Positions 14,501-29,500 of a DNA stretch of 64,000 nucleotides are shown here, piece after piece (within the stretch, counting starts at the first letter, position 1; the number at the start of each line of letters is the position of its first letter). Under the pieces are notes generated by a model. The model was not told the origin of the DNA, did not search any database, and was given only the letters and a program-made list of their open reading frames with translations. The DNA comes from Vanessa cardui (Eukaryota; Arthropoda; Insecta; Lepidoptera; Nymphalidae). Made by a program: the position numbers and the translations under genes. The DNA lies in NCBI RefSeq assembly GCF_905220365.1, contig NC_061138.1, positions 9,997,814 to 10,061,813 of the forward strand, written 5' to 3'.

Positions 14501-17500
14501 TTTTAATTAAAATATATTTCATGTCATATTTTCTATGGTATATAAAATTGTTGGTTCCAGCTGCATTATATGCTAAAATGTTTTTAATATGATACGCCGT
14601 GGCATAAATGGCATCAAAGCAGAACTGTGAATCACAATTGTTATTGAAATAATAACACGACATATTCACATCACGGTCATCTTAGCATAATATCACAATA
14701 CATAATGAATTCATATCTTTGTTTAAGCTTAACAATATATTAAAACATACGGTTGGTTTCTAAAAGGCTAATTAGTGGATCGTCGAACTAAAATACAGAT
14801 GTCACTTTAAGCATTATTTTCGATTTTATTTTAAATCATAATAATTTTTACTTGTGTTTGAAGGTTGGAACATTTTTGCACAATATGGCCCAATTATTAT
14901 ATATAAATAGAAGTAAAAGTAGTGTTAGGGGACGATCGTTTTAACAAAAATCATTACGTAGTATATACACCTAACATTTTATTAATACACAAAACAAACT
15001 CGCTTTCTGCTGTGTGTCTAATGTGATGTCGTATATACTAATTCTTTAAAATATTTAGTTCCAGTATTGTACGCTTGTGAATATATAAAAAGATTTTTTA
15101 TTGTAAGTGTACTATTAATAATTTGTATTGCTTCTATGGTTACCTATGGTTTACTCAGTTTAGTTTATTCTTATCCTTTTGTATTCTCATATGAATTTTC
15201 TTATGTGTTAGTACATTTTTATGTCATATAATCTAATGTATAATAAAGGCTTCCTGTTCAACTGTTGTCCGTGACATGGTTCAATTCACAACTCCGTGCT
15301 GCTACTGAGAATTCATAGATATACTCGTTAATTTTCACTGACCCGGTCTGAGATTTGAACCTAAGACCTCGTGATTGTTAGTCGTAGGAACTAGATACGA
15401 GATAAGAGGCACGAGGCATAAATCATAATTGATATTTGATAATTGTTGTTTCACCGGAAGAACCAACGTTTAATTGATTGTTATCTCACGATGTAGGTGT
15501 AACCTTCAAGGTATGAATCAGCTAATTACAACTGTGACTCACAAAGACCATATGAGGAACCATCTCGTCAATGCTATTAACATTTTATGGTGTAGTATGG
15601 ACAGTGACAGTTGGTTTGTAACTTCCAATATTTCCATCTACGTATGTGTATCTTTACTGCGTGTGTTTGCTTCTCAGTTAAAGAACAGTCCAAAAATCAT
15701 GAATAAATTAAATTATATTGCATTCCATTATTCAAGTTTCGGTATGATTTATAGTAAATACATATATATAAAAAGGCACAATGCTGTACCAATTGTTTGT
15801 CAACAGTACCTTCGTGTCCTTATGTAGAGACGAACTAATAAATTTACAAAATATTTGTAAATTTTTGATGTTACAGGTCGCTGTAACAAGTTGATCGAAT
15901 AATATGATATACGTTTTTGGGATCAGGCAAAACGTGTCGCGTTGAAAATGCATCTGATATAAATAGAATTTATTTTAATTTTCCGAAAGCGAAAACGCGA
16001 TGGCGAAATTGATGAAGTTAATAATATCCAACCCAAATTTATTTATGAACGAATATGTTGCAACTCCAAAAACCCTGACACGATAGCAGAATCGGTGTCT
16101 TCCGGCACGCGTCACAGGGGTTCAACATCTCCATTATCTAGCTGTTGATTGATAGCAGACTTCCGTGTATTCACGAATAAATTCCCTGCTAGTTTTGATA
16201 CCCATCACCGTTTAAACTCGATACTAATCTCTAAACGCATCCACAAAGCATTATATCGTGTTACTAATTTATTGACTTACATCTTTATGTTGTATCACAA
16301 CATGGAATAATATCGTCTAAAACATTTCGACGTAAGTTGAAAGTTTTTTTTATTTAATAAACGCCCTAACGCGGGTGTGTCGAGTCACTCGACCGGCAGG
16401 AACATTGCATTGTTTCCCTCCAACGCAGCCATGAAATCTGGAAGGCCTTTTGTAGACTCCCCATTGTTGAACTAACACAAACAAAGGCAGCAGCTTTTTT
16501 ACAATTAAACAAATTCTTGATGATTTAACTCGCTCGTTTGCTGGTTTAAAACGATGTCCTTAGCGATAGGTACATACGAATGTGCTCCTGATGTTGTTTT
16601 AATAGATTCCATCGTGTTTGCCTTCGTAGCTTCAATTATTTGTTACTTAACGTACGTTATGCAAGCTTTGTTATTACGCCCCGAGTTCGGTGCACTTGCA
16701 CTGTTTTGTTGATCAAATCATTTTACGCTTGTGTGTGTGTGTCATAATATTACAGCGCAGTCTCTTTATTTCCTTGTTGATGTTGTTTGTAATGCATTCA
16801 TTTAGGTTTGTGCTTATTAATGAATTATACAGAAATATTACGCATTTACTAGTTGAATTTCTTAGTAAGTTGAAGTAGTAAATGCATAAATAAAATTATA
16901 GATCGTCATGAATATGTCACTACGGCAATATCCGTATAGATTTGTTACATAATTTACCGTAAATATATTTCTTTTACGAAGTTTATGCGCGGAAACCGGC
17001 TTGTGCATATTTCTTTGTTACAAATTCACAAACAACCAATAAAGAACTAAATAATTTGCAATGATAATAACAGTCCTGGCATGTGCATGATCGCTGCAGG
17101 CTATTACGATTATTATCAGCGCTTATTGCCGTCATAACTTACACTTCGCACTTGAATTATAAGTATTCGATTTATTTATTGACATTTCGTAATGAATTAT
17201 TTATCCTATTCTATTAATACTAGTTCTGTTCTCGAAAGACTGATAAAACCACCGGTTCAACGAACCTGTTTTGTATGATATTTTACATCCTTTGCGTTTG
17301 GCAAATTATCAAATACCATGTATTTAAAGATTGACTTCATGTTAAGATCTTCTGATCCAGTTACGTTTAGCTATTTTTAATATGGTGACGTAACAAAATA
17401 AAACCTCTACTAAATTATAAAAAAAAAAAAAACAAGAACACGAATATCACGCTTATCAAGTTAATAGTCTGCTGAAATCTTTTCAGAAATACGCTGAATT

Positions 17501-20500
17501 ATATAAGTTTTTTGTATATAACTTAAGTTTTTCAGTTAGGCATTACATAATAAGGTCTTATTTATAAGTGTAGATATGGTTTTGCAACTTTTAATTCATA
17601 CATATAGTACTACTATTCGCCCGCGGTTTCACGTTTTAAGGTATTGGTTGTCATGTGTCAGGAAAAAATAGTAACCTATGTCCTTCCTTAGAGTTGAAGT
17701 TTGCTTCATATCAAATTTCATCAAATTCGGTTTAGCAGTTTGGTCGCGAAAGAGCGACAGACAGACAAAGTTACTTTCACATTTATAATATTGATATAGT
17801 TTCTTGAAGTTTTAATGTTGTTACTTGTATGGGAAAGCCTTTTAACGTCTTGAATGAAGTACTCACATTTCGGAACATTACGACATAATAATAAACCTTG
17901 TCGGCGGTTTAATGGATCATATTGAAGAATCAAAACATTCATACGCTGTTACGAGAGTGGAGAGTTGTCAACAGTTACACAATAAGGCCAAAGTTCTTTA
18001 AACCACTTAAGGTTCAGTTAAACATGGCGATGACGTATTGTGTGTTAACACAGTTTACAATGAGTCACGCGTCTGCTCCTGACGTATCGTCAGTCGGTTT
18101 GTTTAAGTCTGCGCCGGCTGGTGTGACCTGGATTGTTAACGGGTTAATGACTGGCCCTGACTCCTACAGCCTCCTGGGAAAGTTTCTTAACACTGCTCCT
18201 TGAATTTGTCATTACTGGTGCTTATTTCATTGATCATTTAACAAAACAATACTAATTGCATCTGATATGTTTACAACTAATTGTTTGAGAGAAAACTGCT
18301 TTGTTTATAATCCATAATAATTCAAGCTTTTAGCAATTGTTTCAACTATAAGAGCCTTTGAACAACGTGCTACAGATTTCTCTGAATATGTATAAATATT
18401 ACGATTCATTTTGATATTATTTTATAATTAATTATAATATTTATATCTCAGTTTCCAAACCAGTAGAGCGTTAACGTAATAGTTTAACGATACAAAGGTT
18501 AAACTCAAGCACCATATTCTACCTGTTCGCTATCAGCAACCTAACTTGACCTTTGTAAGAATCGATATTACTTGGTCTACCTTTTTGAGAGCCCTGTGTG
18601 TATTATGTTGCTACGGAGTAATGATTTTGTGAAACAATGTTATAAACGTCGAAAACATATAAATAGATATATAAGAATCTTTGTCTAAAAATATTTTTAA
18701 TAAGGTCATTATATTTCGTGAGTAACGTTAGCTATGTAAGTCTATTGATTATACTCGTAACATCAATGATTAAAGGTTTATTTATGTTTCCGATTTATTT
18801 GCCAAAATATAAAATACCCTTAACACAGACATTTTATCTACACTAAACCAATTCCAGTTAACGATCTCCACATGTACTTAAATCGTTTGTGTATGATTAC
18901 CAAACTGAGAATAAATAAAGGGATTTAATCGACCTACTTCTCGGGACGGGTCGCAACCGAAATCCCGACGAAAAGGTTAAACTTCCCGCAGAACGAGTAA
19001 CTATGCCCTGCGAAATGCTGCCAGGGTGTTGCACGAACGAACTTTATATTCGCAAATGTCTATACTTAACAGGTTCCAGAGCGAATTTTGCCGAATTACG
19101 GTCTCTGTTTCAATGCAAATGTATAGGATAGTAAAGGCAATGAGTTTGATGGATCGACAAATTAAATCTTTAAAGATTTCAGAAAACGTGATATTTATTA
19201 TAAATCTCGGTGCGTATAAATTGTAGAAAGTAACGCAAAAAATGTCTGCCCTTCGCCACAATCGTGATGCGGCAAATTTAAAATAACCCAAAAAAATATT
19301 CTTGACGCTTTGCGTTATAATTTTATATCCAAATTTAGCCGGTAATGGATTTCATAAAATAAACGAATAAAAATATCTGTTCAAAAATAAAGTTTGAATT
19401 AGTTATATTTTAGGCTTCTTGTATAAAGGTTATGCTAGAAGATATATTTTATTTTATGTTATAACATGATTTAAAAGTCCTTATGAACCTACTTGTATAA
19501 AGAAAAATTATGTTTCTTAGATCTAGAGGCCTTATACCCTACGTAATATAAAGCTTATCTTCAAAATCAATATAGCTATCGGAATCTAACATCAATTGTC
19601 CACAAGTCGGTATCGTCGACGACATTGCTGACCGCAAACTATCCAGAATGGACCCTTCCCAACTTTGATGTCGGCAAACAACTTTTAGTCGTCCCTTTGA
19701 ACTCGATATCGGTAGTTATAGTGCCTCAATAAAACATCTCGTGGAGTTTTAAATCTACAAAAGTACTTACAAGTTCGACATCCCTGTTAGTATTATGTGT
19801 GCTGGTACGGAACGGAAGTTGTAAATATTCGTTTCAGAATATACAGATGGCTTTCATTTAATTCCTCTTCTGCTCTCAAATTTGTTTATAAAGTGCGTTT
19901 TTCCTCGATCGAGTTGAATTATTTATAAAATGGCACTAATACTCGATGGCACGTGCATGGAGAACAATTATAGAATTAATTTTGTATGTTTGTCACGATT
20001 GCAGTACACCATGATTCATACAACGAGATCGAAAATTTAATCTAAGTTTTAGTTATCTTACAAATAATTTCAAATAAAATGAAATGTCTTGTCTTTGACT
20101 TTATTTTTAGAATATACATATTTTTGTTACTATTTTCACACTCACTATTTTTCACATTCATGAATACCAGAAGCACTGTATGTATAAAGTGCAATTGCTT
20201 CATGCCTCTCTAACCCCGCTAGAGGAAAAGTATCATACCTATGTAAGTATAATACAAACTGCGTAGAACTTCCCCTCTCTTTTATACCTTCATCATTCAT
20301 TCATTTATGTTTCCGCGCTTTGCACTTTTTCTTTAACTTAACGCTAATGAGTTGCGGAACCATTTCTCTTTCGTATTTTTTTTTTCTTCTCAAACTTAAC
20401 GATTGAAACTTCGCCGCGTGACTGTACTTTTTTTAAGTTACATTATTGATTTGCGTAAACAGTTTCAGGCGTTAAGGTTTTACGGTATTTTTAGCGTGTC

Positions 20501-23500
20501 ATAGTGATAACGTATCAAATGGCAATGATGCGGCGAGCTTTTTATGATGACGGCGTTTAACCGTTTCTTGTTTACGTAACTTTATGTAATCGTTCAGCAT
20601 ATAATAATAAAGATATTTATACTTATAGGAAGGTTTTTAATAATGTGTTAGTCCAGGTGTATTAATTGATGTTTCTGTATTCAATTAAATCGAACGTATT
20701 GTTAATAACAAATTAAGATTCCATAAATAAGCAAATCATAGTATATTAAAGTTTACATGACGAAGAATAATGATAGTACCTGCTCGATTCTTGTCTAGTC
20801 TTGATTCCTATGAATCTTAACTAGTACATACTGGGTTCTAACCCATATTGTATTGTAAACACCTGCACTAGAAAGCTTTAATATACACATATATCGGATG
20901 ATAGCGAATGCAAATAGAATCTACGTACCACGTTCACATCGTTTATATCGAGAATCTAGCGCGCTATATTTAGTTCAGAATTATTGGTACGAGTAAAATT
21001 AATAATTAAGCGTTTAAAATGATATATGTGTATAGCGTGATACCACTCGGTTCATCCACTGCATATTCAGGCTAACATTCTCGTTTGTAAATATATACTG
21101 TTTGCACTTCACTTTGCTTGTGAAACGTAAGCGAATATGTAAATATATGAAATAATTTTAGCTCCACTAATAAGCTGTGTTTGTTACCGATAAAGTTTTT
21201 TTTAGAAACTTTTTATGTAATATGTTTGTTAATGTTATTATTATTGGTTCACACAGAGAGTCTTTTTCGTGTTGGTTTATTTAGTACGATTATTGCACTA
21301 TATATGTAGGTATACGGGATATGTAGATACTCGGTTTGGTATTATTATTAGAAATTGAAAGAAAAAAAAAAACCGTAAACTTACGTCTAGGCAATGACCT
21401 CTTCCTAAGCAGTAGTAAGCTTGGAGTGTTATCTATCATGCACGAATTGCGCTATAGTTTTCTTTACTGCTGGACACGAGATTGAACTTAACCACGAATT
21501 AAGCAAAACAACAACAGCCTGTAAATTTGCTGGGCTAAAGTTTGGAACATATTCCACCACGCTGTTCCAATGCGGGTTGGTGGAATACACATGTGGCAGA
21601 ATTTCTATGAAATTTGTCACATGCAGGTTTCCTCACGATGTTTTCCTTTACCGCCGAGTATGAGATGAATTATAAAGACAAATTAAGCACATGAATCAGC
21701 GGTGCTTGCCTGGGTTTGAACCCGCAATCATCAGTTAAAATGCACACGTTCTAACCACTGGACCATCTCGACTCTATTTATCGAATAAGCACATGAAAAC
21801 AAATCGGATTTGAGCCTGCGACTTCCGATTAAAATGTACGCATAGTAATCGCAGAGATTTCGCATTTCTTTAAACTACTATAGACTTTTAGAATATATGA
21901 CTATGTATGTGAAAGTTATCTCAAAAACAAATACCCTGATCGTGTTACGTACTACTTTCTTGTTTCTCACTAAAGGTATACTACCAAAGTTTGAATCGTT
22001 TCGAAGTTTCGCTGCATTGCGTATAATAGTCGTAAAAATTACGCCCACGTAAGGAGTTGAGAAAAAGGGTGGAACACTTCTTGCGAAGTCGAAGTGCAAT
22101 CTTACCGATCCATTACGGTACAGTTGCATAAGCATGTTCAAGTCTTTGATAGAACACGATATTTCTGTTGAAAATCTAATGTTATTGATATAATTTTTGA
22201 ATATCGAACTCGTTTAATGTAAATATTTAAATAATTATTGTTTTGTAATGTCTAATGAATGTATTTTTTTTAAAGATTTTACAGTGACGGTGACGAATAT
22301 TCATTATTCCAAGTTATTATGACTAAATATTTTTTTTTTTTTTTTTTTAAATAATAAGGGTTCGAAGAGATAAATTAATTCAAATATAGTGCTTATATTA
22401 TATTTATTTTCATTTTTAATAATGGTAGATATACATAAATTACTTATCGATTATATTATTCAAATATTATAGATACAATATTTCGTTTGAAGTAGCATAT
22501 ATATGTAAAATTATTCTCAAGCCAAGGTATATAATGACGTATGTCATTACATATCTGATGAATCACTGATTTTATAGCCGTGTTAAATCTCGTTATTATA
22601 CTGAATAACATCAATTGATGAATTAATGAATGGATACATTTTGTTTAAAAAAATACAAGCGTCTGACATTCATCGTATTTACCCATGTAGATTTATCGTA
22701 GATATAGATTTATTCTTTAATTAACATATGATAATATTTTTTACTTGGTTTTGTGAACAATTGGTACTGCTTTTTTCCGGTTGGACGGGTGAGTCAGCCA
22801 ATGTAAATATCCACACATTAAATTATATTGGATTTATACTTTAAATATCATAAAACTTTTTAAGGGATTATGAAATTATAATTTTAAGTATGATTTTGAG
22901 ATAAAGGTTTAAGTTAAGTGTCTTTCTGAGTCTGATGCAATTTTTTAAACTTTTTAAAGTGTCTTGAATCGTTTTATTTCTTTATATATATATGTAATAA
23001 TGTTTATCTTTTGTAATACTACGCATCGGATTTATGATGTAGTTATTACATTAATATTTATTAATTGAAAATAATAAATACATATTAATGTAAATGTATG
23101 AAATCGTAAAATACATCCGATATAGTATTACGATATTATTGCACAGGTAATGGATATCGCATACAATTGTATTTTGATATCTACTAATGAAACCACTGCC
23201 GTCGCAAGGTCGTTGGTCATGCGATTCATTTCCGCAACCCGATACTTTTATGTACGATGAAATGTTTCTTTGATATTTATTGTAGTTCCATACTGTTATG
23301 AATTAAATGAACACTACGTCTAAAGAAATCAAGAGCAGATTAGTGAACTATGTGATAATTACAAATTAGAAAATAGATTATTGCAAATAACAACTATTAT
23401 TTTAAGTATATGTGTTACAATACAGTAATTTTATACTTGTTAAAACTTTATAACAAACAAACCTTCAAATCTGTTTTGTTCCTCGAGGGTTGAAATAAAA

Positions 23501-26500
23501 AAAATAATCGGATTTCTCTCTCGTGACTCAAAATATCAAATTTCATCTAAATCGATTCGGTTTAAGCGTGAAGAGGTAACAGACAGAGTTACTTTCGCAT
23601 TTATAACATTAGTAAGTATTATTACATCACTTACCAGCTACTTAATAGATAAGAAAGATAAACGTGGAAAGAAAGATCATAGGGTCTATATAATTAATAA
23701 GTAAAAAAACAGCGTTTAAATTTTATACTATCTATTTTTATCGAAGGAAAAAGATTCTTTAATGCAGTTTTTATTTGTGCCAATATTGCACAGTTTATTT
23801 CGCTAATGTCACGTGCGAGTAAAGCATTTAAAAGTAAGTTAATATGTTTGTCTTAAATTAACGTATTAATTTTATAGTGAAATTTAGTATTAACTCGACA
23901 ATTTAAAACTATAGCCTTATACTAAAAGTACCCTTGTGTAGAATATAAATTAAATTTATTAATATTAAACCAAATAATAATAAATCACGTTAGCGATGTC
24001 ACTGGAGCAATGATATAGCTAACATAATTGGTTTATAAACAACCCTTTGTGCTCATAAATTGTTATACTGCACATACACTGCGCAAGTTTCGTTCTACAA
24101 TAAAACATTCATGTTATGTCTTGACCTTAGGTCGAATAGTTGCCGAGTTTATGAGTCACGTAGCCACAACGCTCTCCGTACTATGACTCAAGTATTTGAA
24201 ACCTTTTGTCGAGAATGTGTCCTTTAAGAGTACTAAGAATCAAAAATATATTAATATTATATTTCGTGTTAAAACATTTTCAGAGAAAACATGTTATTCT
24301 AACTACCACAACTCCGAATATAAAGCTAATACCCTATTACAAGTTACTAAGTAGCTTTATTGAACTCGATAGTGTAACTGTTGCATTCATAATATTTTTA
24401 CTTTTTAGAATGTTAGTAATCATGAAATTATTAGTATGGCCACAATAGAATGCAAGCGGTATTTAATCTTAACCAGCGGCAATTATAACTAAATTACCGT
24501 GTCAAATTCATTGACAATGACAATGCCTCGGCGAATCAAGTTCACGATATGTTAATTTTAACTTCGAGACAAAGAACTTATCTCTAAACGAAAATAACAA
24601 GTTCATTACTTGACTGCATTATGTATTGACAACAAAGAGATTGAAATGGCTAAAAATATGCTTACAGTATGTTCACAATTTGCAAAGTTATGTTATTTTC
24701 ACACACATGAAGATATAAAATGAGGCATGTGAAACGCATAACCTATTTTAATATGATAATGTATTAATAACAAAGCGCTACGTATGTATGATATTTTGAT
24801 TCGATAAAATGGGTAAACCTCATAATAATATCCCTCGCGAAAACTCAATATTCCCTGACAAATAGCTCGCGTTTGTCAAATGTGACACGAGGAAGTCGAG
24901 ATAGATGAGTTACAGCGATAAAATCGATACCGGAATTGGGAATCGCTTGAATATAAGAAACAATGCAATCTATCTAATTGCATCTCGACGGAATGGAACC
25001 GGTATTATTGGCACGCATACATGCACGTCCATTGTTTACCCATACTATAAGACGGTCTTATCGCATCCGCTCTCCGCACGTGCTCCAACACGACTCGACT
25101 CTAATCCCTTAATCCTATCCGGAAAATATCCAAGAGCCTTTGTTTTTTTGATCATATTTGCACGAGGCACGAACTGTTTGCAAGAATTATCGCCCGTGTG
25201 AACACTGTGATATTTTAATAGAGTTATCTGATATCTGCCTCTCCGCTGGGACGGCGGATTACTCGTCGCGCTCTCGTATCGCTTAATTAACGCGTTTCGA
25301 AGTGAGAACTATATCAGGTGAATAGCGAAGATTCTCGCAAGAGCTGGGTTTCTATTACAGCCGGGAGCGTCAGTTGCCGTCTCCTTAATATCCGTTGTGC
25401 TCCAGAAAATCGGTTACTCGGTGGCGGCAGACGAGACGGGCGTCGGTGACAAAAGATAAGCTGAGCAATTTGTCTCGGATTGTGTTTTGAATTTCGTAGA
25501 CAGGCTGAATTCACTCGAGTTTACACCGCACTTGCATCCCTTTGCCGGAATTGTGAGTAAGTTACATTTGAGTCAGGCCAGCTTTTGCTTGAAGTTTTAC
25601 ATCATATTTAAACCAGTTTATATACCTGAATTTCTTCGTAGAGCATATTTTAATATTCCTCATTTAAATATTTAAGATAGTGTAACTATTATTATGATTA
25701 ATCTCGGTTAGATACGGAATATAATGAGTTTTGTTAAGGTTTCGTAACACTGTTTCGAATAATTTATTCGTCCGTGATAACTTATTATAATAAATTATGA
25801 ATAAATACATACATAATACGTCTTCAGCTATCGAGCTTGCTAATAGTTGACGCTACAGTCCATTTAAGTTAGAGAGTTACAAGTTGAAACTAATAAGAGA
25901 TCTAAACTGCTCAGGGCATTATAAACACCTGTTAATTTTTTTTTCGATATTATAAAAAACACGTAGCGTTTTATTTAACCCACTGAAAGCCAATTCATAC
26001 TAATTATAAATGCGAAAGTCTGTCTGTCTCGCTCTCACCCCAAAACTACTGAACCGATTTACTACACAAATAGTCTAGAGTCTGAGAAAGACACAGGCTA
26101 CTTTTTAACTTGAAAAATATTTTGTAAACAAAGAGGTCTGACATCAATGTAATATTTTAAGTTAATTTGAAAATATATTAATATATCCGCGGGTGTCAGC
26201 TAGTACAGTATATATTTCACGGAATGATATATAGAATAGATTTAATAAAGCTAAGTAGTGTGGGTGTTAGTTTACACAAGAATTAATCCATATCAACGCG
26301 TCCTGTTGTCCTGCGACAAAGGTTTGTTGCCGCAAAATATCTGGCTTTTATAGCTACTTATTTTCATCCCTTTACGAAATAGAACGGCCTTTTATACTTC
26401 GAAAATATTGCGCTCTATCTCTAATACTGTGAGATGTATTATACACACTTTATTATTGCATTTGTATTAAACAATGTCGTTTTCAGTTCATGCTTCCTTT

Positions 26501-29500
26501 TTTCTATTTTGAAACAAAAAATTCGTATCATAGTAGTAGAGGATGAAAGGCTGATGATGGCTACTAGTGCTTTACTAACATGATTAATGCTGATAAAACC
26601 CCAATATATATTGCAATAATAAAATACTAGAGTGTAATATACCGAAAAGTTACATGCATTTTTGTCATGTAAACAAGACAAATTGGGATGAATGCGACAG
26701 CTTTAGTTGAATTTATTTTACAAATTTATCGTTCTGTATCAAAAGAAAATAATATATTTATTAAAAATTTAAAACAATTAAAAATTCCAATTTGCTATTT
26801 GCATGAAAACATACATATATGTATATTCGAATCATATTATACCAGATAGTTGATTAAATGTTGATTAAATACAAAAAACTAGTCATGCAATTAAGATCAA
26901 TAAAACACTAATTTTTTATCACTGTATATTTATTATTATTCTTTTTAATATTTATGTATTACCCTATGACTTACTTTTTTAACAGTATCGTGTGGATTAT
27001 TTTTTATTATACCCATGCGAATACGAGTAAAAAAGTAAGTAATTAAGCTTAGCCCGTAAATGTTCTACTTGTGGGCTAAGGCCTTCTTTCCTTTAGAGGA
27101 GAGAAGGCTATAATAATTAATTATAGCTAATGTAAGTAATAAAATGAACATTCCATTTAAACTTTACATTACAGATGATATAAATGGCTCTGACCTTACT
27201 ATTGTATATAAACTAATAGTAATCTATTCGTAATATGTATATCCAAGCTACAAACTTAACCTATATGAAATATCTCACAAAATGGCAGTTGCGTCGTAAA
27301 GATTTTTGTAAATAATATATTATTATCATTTAATTTTATTTTACATTTAATAATGACGTCACACATGTGTGCGGAAATATATTGAGGTCAATGGGGTTTC
27401 ATTTGTTTCAAATTAATTAACATGTAACAGGAAAATGTGATAAATAATACGTCCTTTATTTGTTACAGCAACAAAAGACGAGTCAGAAGTTGAAGGGGAG
27501 TGTCGGGGTCGACAAAACGGTGGCGGCGGTGCGCGCGGCAAATTACCCTACAACGGATACTCGGAAGAGTGCCTCGATCGACTAGAGCCCAACGGCAACA
27601 TACCTAATGATAAGGATTCCCATTATGGTGAGTGTACACTTGAAGCTCAACCTCATATGGGAAGTTGAAACAGAAGTTTACCGAAAGTTGCTGATAACAA
27701 CACGATTGTGTAATTCTTAGGCACATAAGTGTAGCTTAAGATAAGATATTATTTTTATAACAGTACTTCTACTAGAACTGTAAGGAATATTCTAATGTGT
27801 ATGAGGATTCTCATTAATAAAATGTTATAGATAGAAAATCGAATTAAAAAGCTTTATTAGTTTTTTACTTGCTTATTGCACTGAAAAAAAAAGCAGGTTA
27901 CACATTGATTATTATTTCACCTATCGTATGTACGAATCGTACTTTGAATTATTTAGGTATTCTTAGTTTATTCGACGATAATGCTATTATTAGGGTCGTA
28001 ATGCCGGAACAATGTACTTCATCCCAAGCCTCAAACAGTCGAACTATCCACCGCAACACGTGTGATATTCAACACGCCGACCTTTGTACTTGCACACAGA
28101 CCGCATAACATTGATAAGTAGCTAGCAATGATCCATTGTAGACTCGTATCACAATATCCAGCATCGTGTTTCAATTCGAACATTCTGCTTCTGCACATTT
28201 GCGAAGGTCGGAGATTCCCATAGGCATTCGAGCCGGTTGTGTCATTAAGTACAGCTTGCTGAGAGCTACCTAGGGGATTTACTATTATTAGTGTCAGGAA
28301 ATATATTTCGCTAGTTTAGAGACACAAGTACTCGTATCTGTATTTAGTTAAACGATGCAGTAGATGAATTATTCTTATCTAAATCCAGTCTCTTGACATT
28401 TATTACTCCTTGTAATTCCTTTATTATCTTGTTAAATGATTTATCCTTATACAGACGATTCATATCATTAACATGTTTACGATTTCCAGTATTTTTAAAT
28501 GACTTCTAATTCTATTTCGTATGGAATTTGATGATTGTTGTTTTGTTCTTATTGCACCCAATTGGTGCCAACAATTGTGTTGGCCTTTGATTTTGGTCAT
28601 TGTTAATTTTATATTTGAAACATTCAAGCACTTTTTTGATTAAAAAAATATAATTAAAAAGTGTCTACTTCTTTTTTTTGTAATTAAAAACTTATTCAAC
28701 TTTTCTCAATTTTTGAAGTCGATATTTTTTTAGCAAAGAAGCACCGGATTCGTTATGCGTTAATGGGATCGTTATGCAGCGCTTCAAGCTCTTACTCCGC
28801 TAATTAGACAGCTATAGCCGAACCCATTACAGCGGCGCGGTGAATAGCTATCAATGATGACGTCATCCATTTCTGGTTATCATGTTACAAAATAATTTCT
28901 TTGAAGCTCCACAGCGAAGTGAACATCGGATACATAATTTTTAATAATTTTAATATCCTGCCAATTAGACATTTTTATATTTATACTTCATTAAAAACTA
29001 GATAAAGATTCTAAATTTAAATAGTTTTGATGTTTGATGAGGTTTGATGGGATTTTAGGTGATATCGACTCGTTTATCATGATGGCATGTTGATGGCAAT
29101 GATCATGAATCCATTAGTCTCTTGTTGCATGGTGTGTATTCTGTACATAAATGTACTTCGTTGGATCGATTTCGATGTAGTTTTTTGTGTATTTATATAG
29201 TGGGTTTTGGGTGGCGTAGACTGCATCCTGATGCAGTCTAAGTAATAAACATAAACCACAATAAACCAAATACCTGTATTTGGTTTATTGTGGTTTATGT
29301 TTATTGCATATGGTATTAAGTGGGGCTGCGATTGGTATGTAAATAAAAATATCATTGATTTTCCCCCTGACAAAACTGTTAGATAATAGTACTATAACAA
29401 TTCAATTTTATAGAGGAAACTAGTTATGTGTTAAATATGTATTGGTTTTCTTCAATTATAAATTCTTTCAATCTATCAATGGTCGATGTTGTACAACCGC

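Larger units (their letters stand above)
5524..27468 (+). other. Eip63E: Eip63E intron 1 (21.9 kb)
   Basis: GT at 5524 and AG at 27467-27468, phase 1. Very long, AT-rich, with scattered SINE, Helitron-like and other repeat fragments listed separately. ORFs in it are short, with no recognisable domain or codon signal. A GC-elevated block at 24840-25560 stands out and may be an enhancer or an alternative first exon. The long 5' intron fits a gene with several promoters, as in Drosophila. Confidence 0.75.

Noticed and set aside
15474..15827. 117-codon plus-strand ORF
   Set aside because: No recognisable domain, composition follows AT-rich DNA, no splice or promoter context, and an overlapping ORF exists on the other strand.
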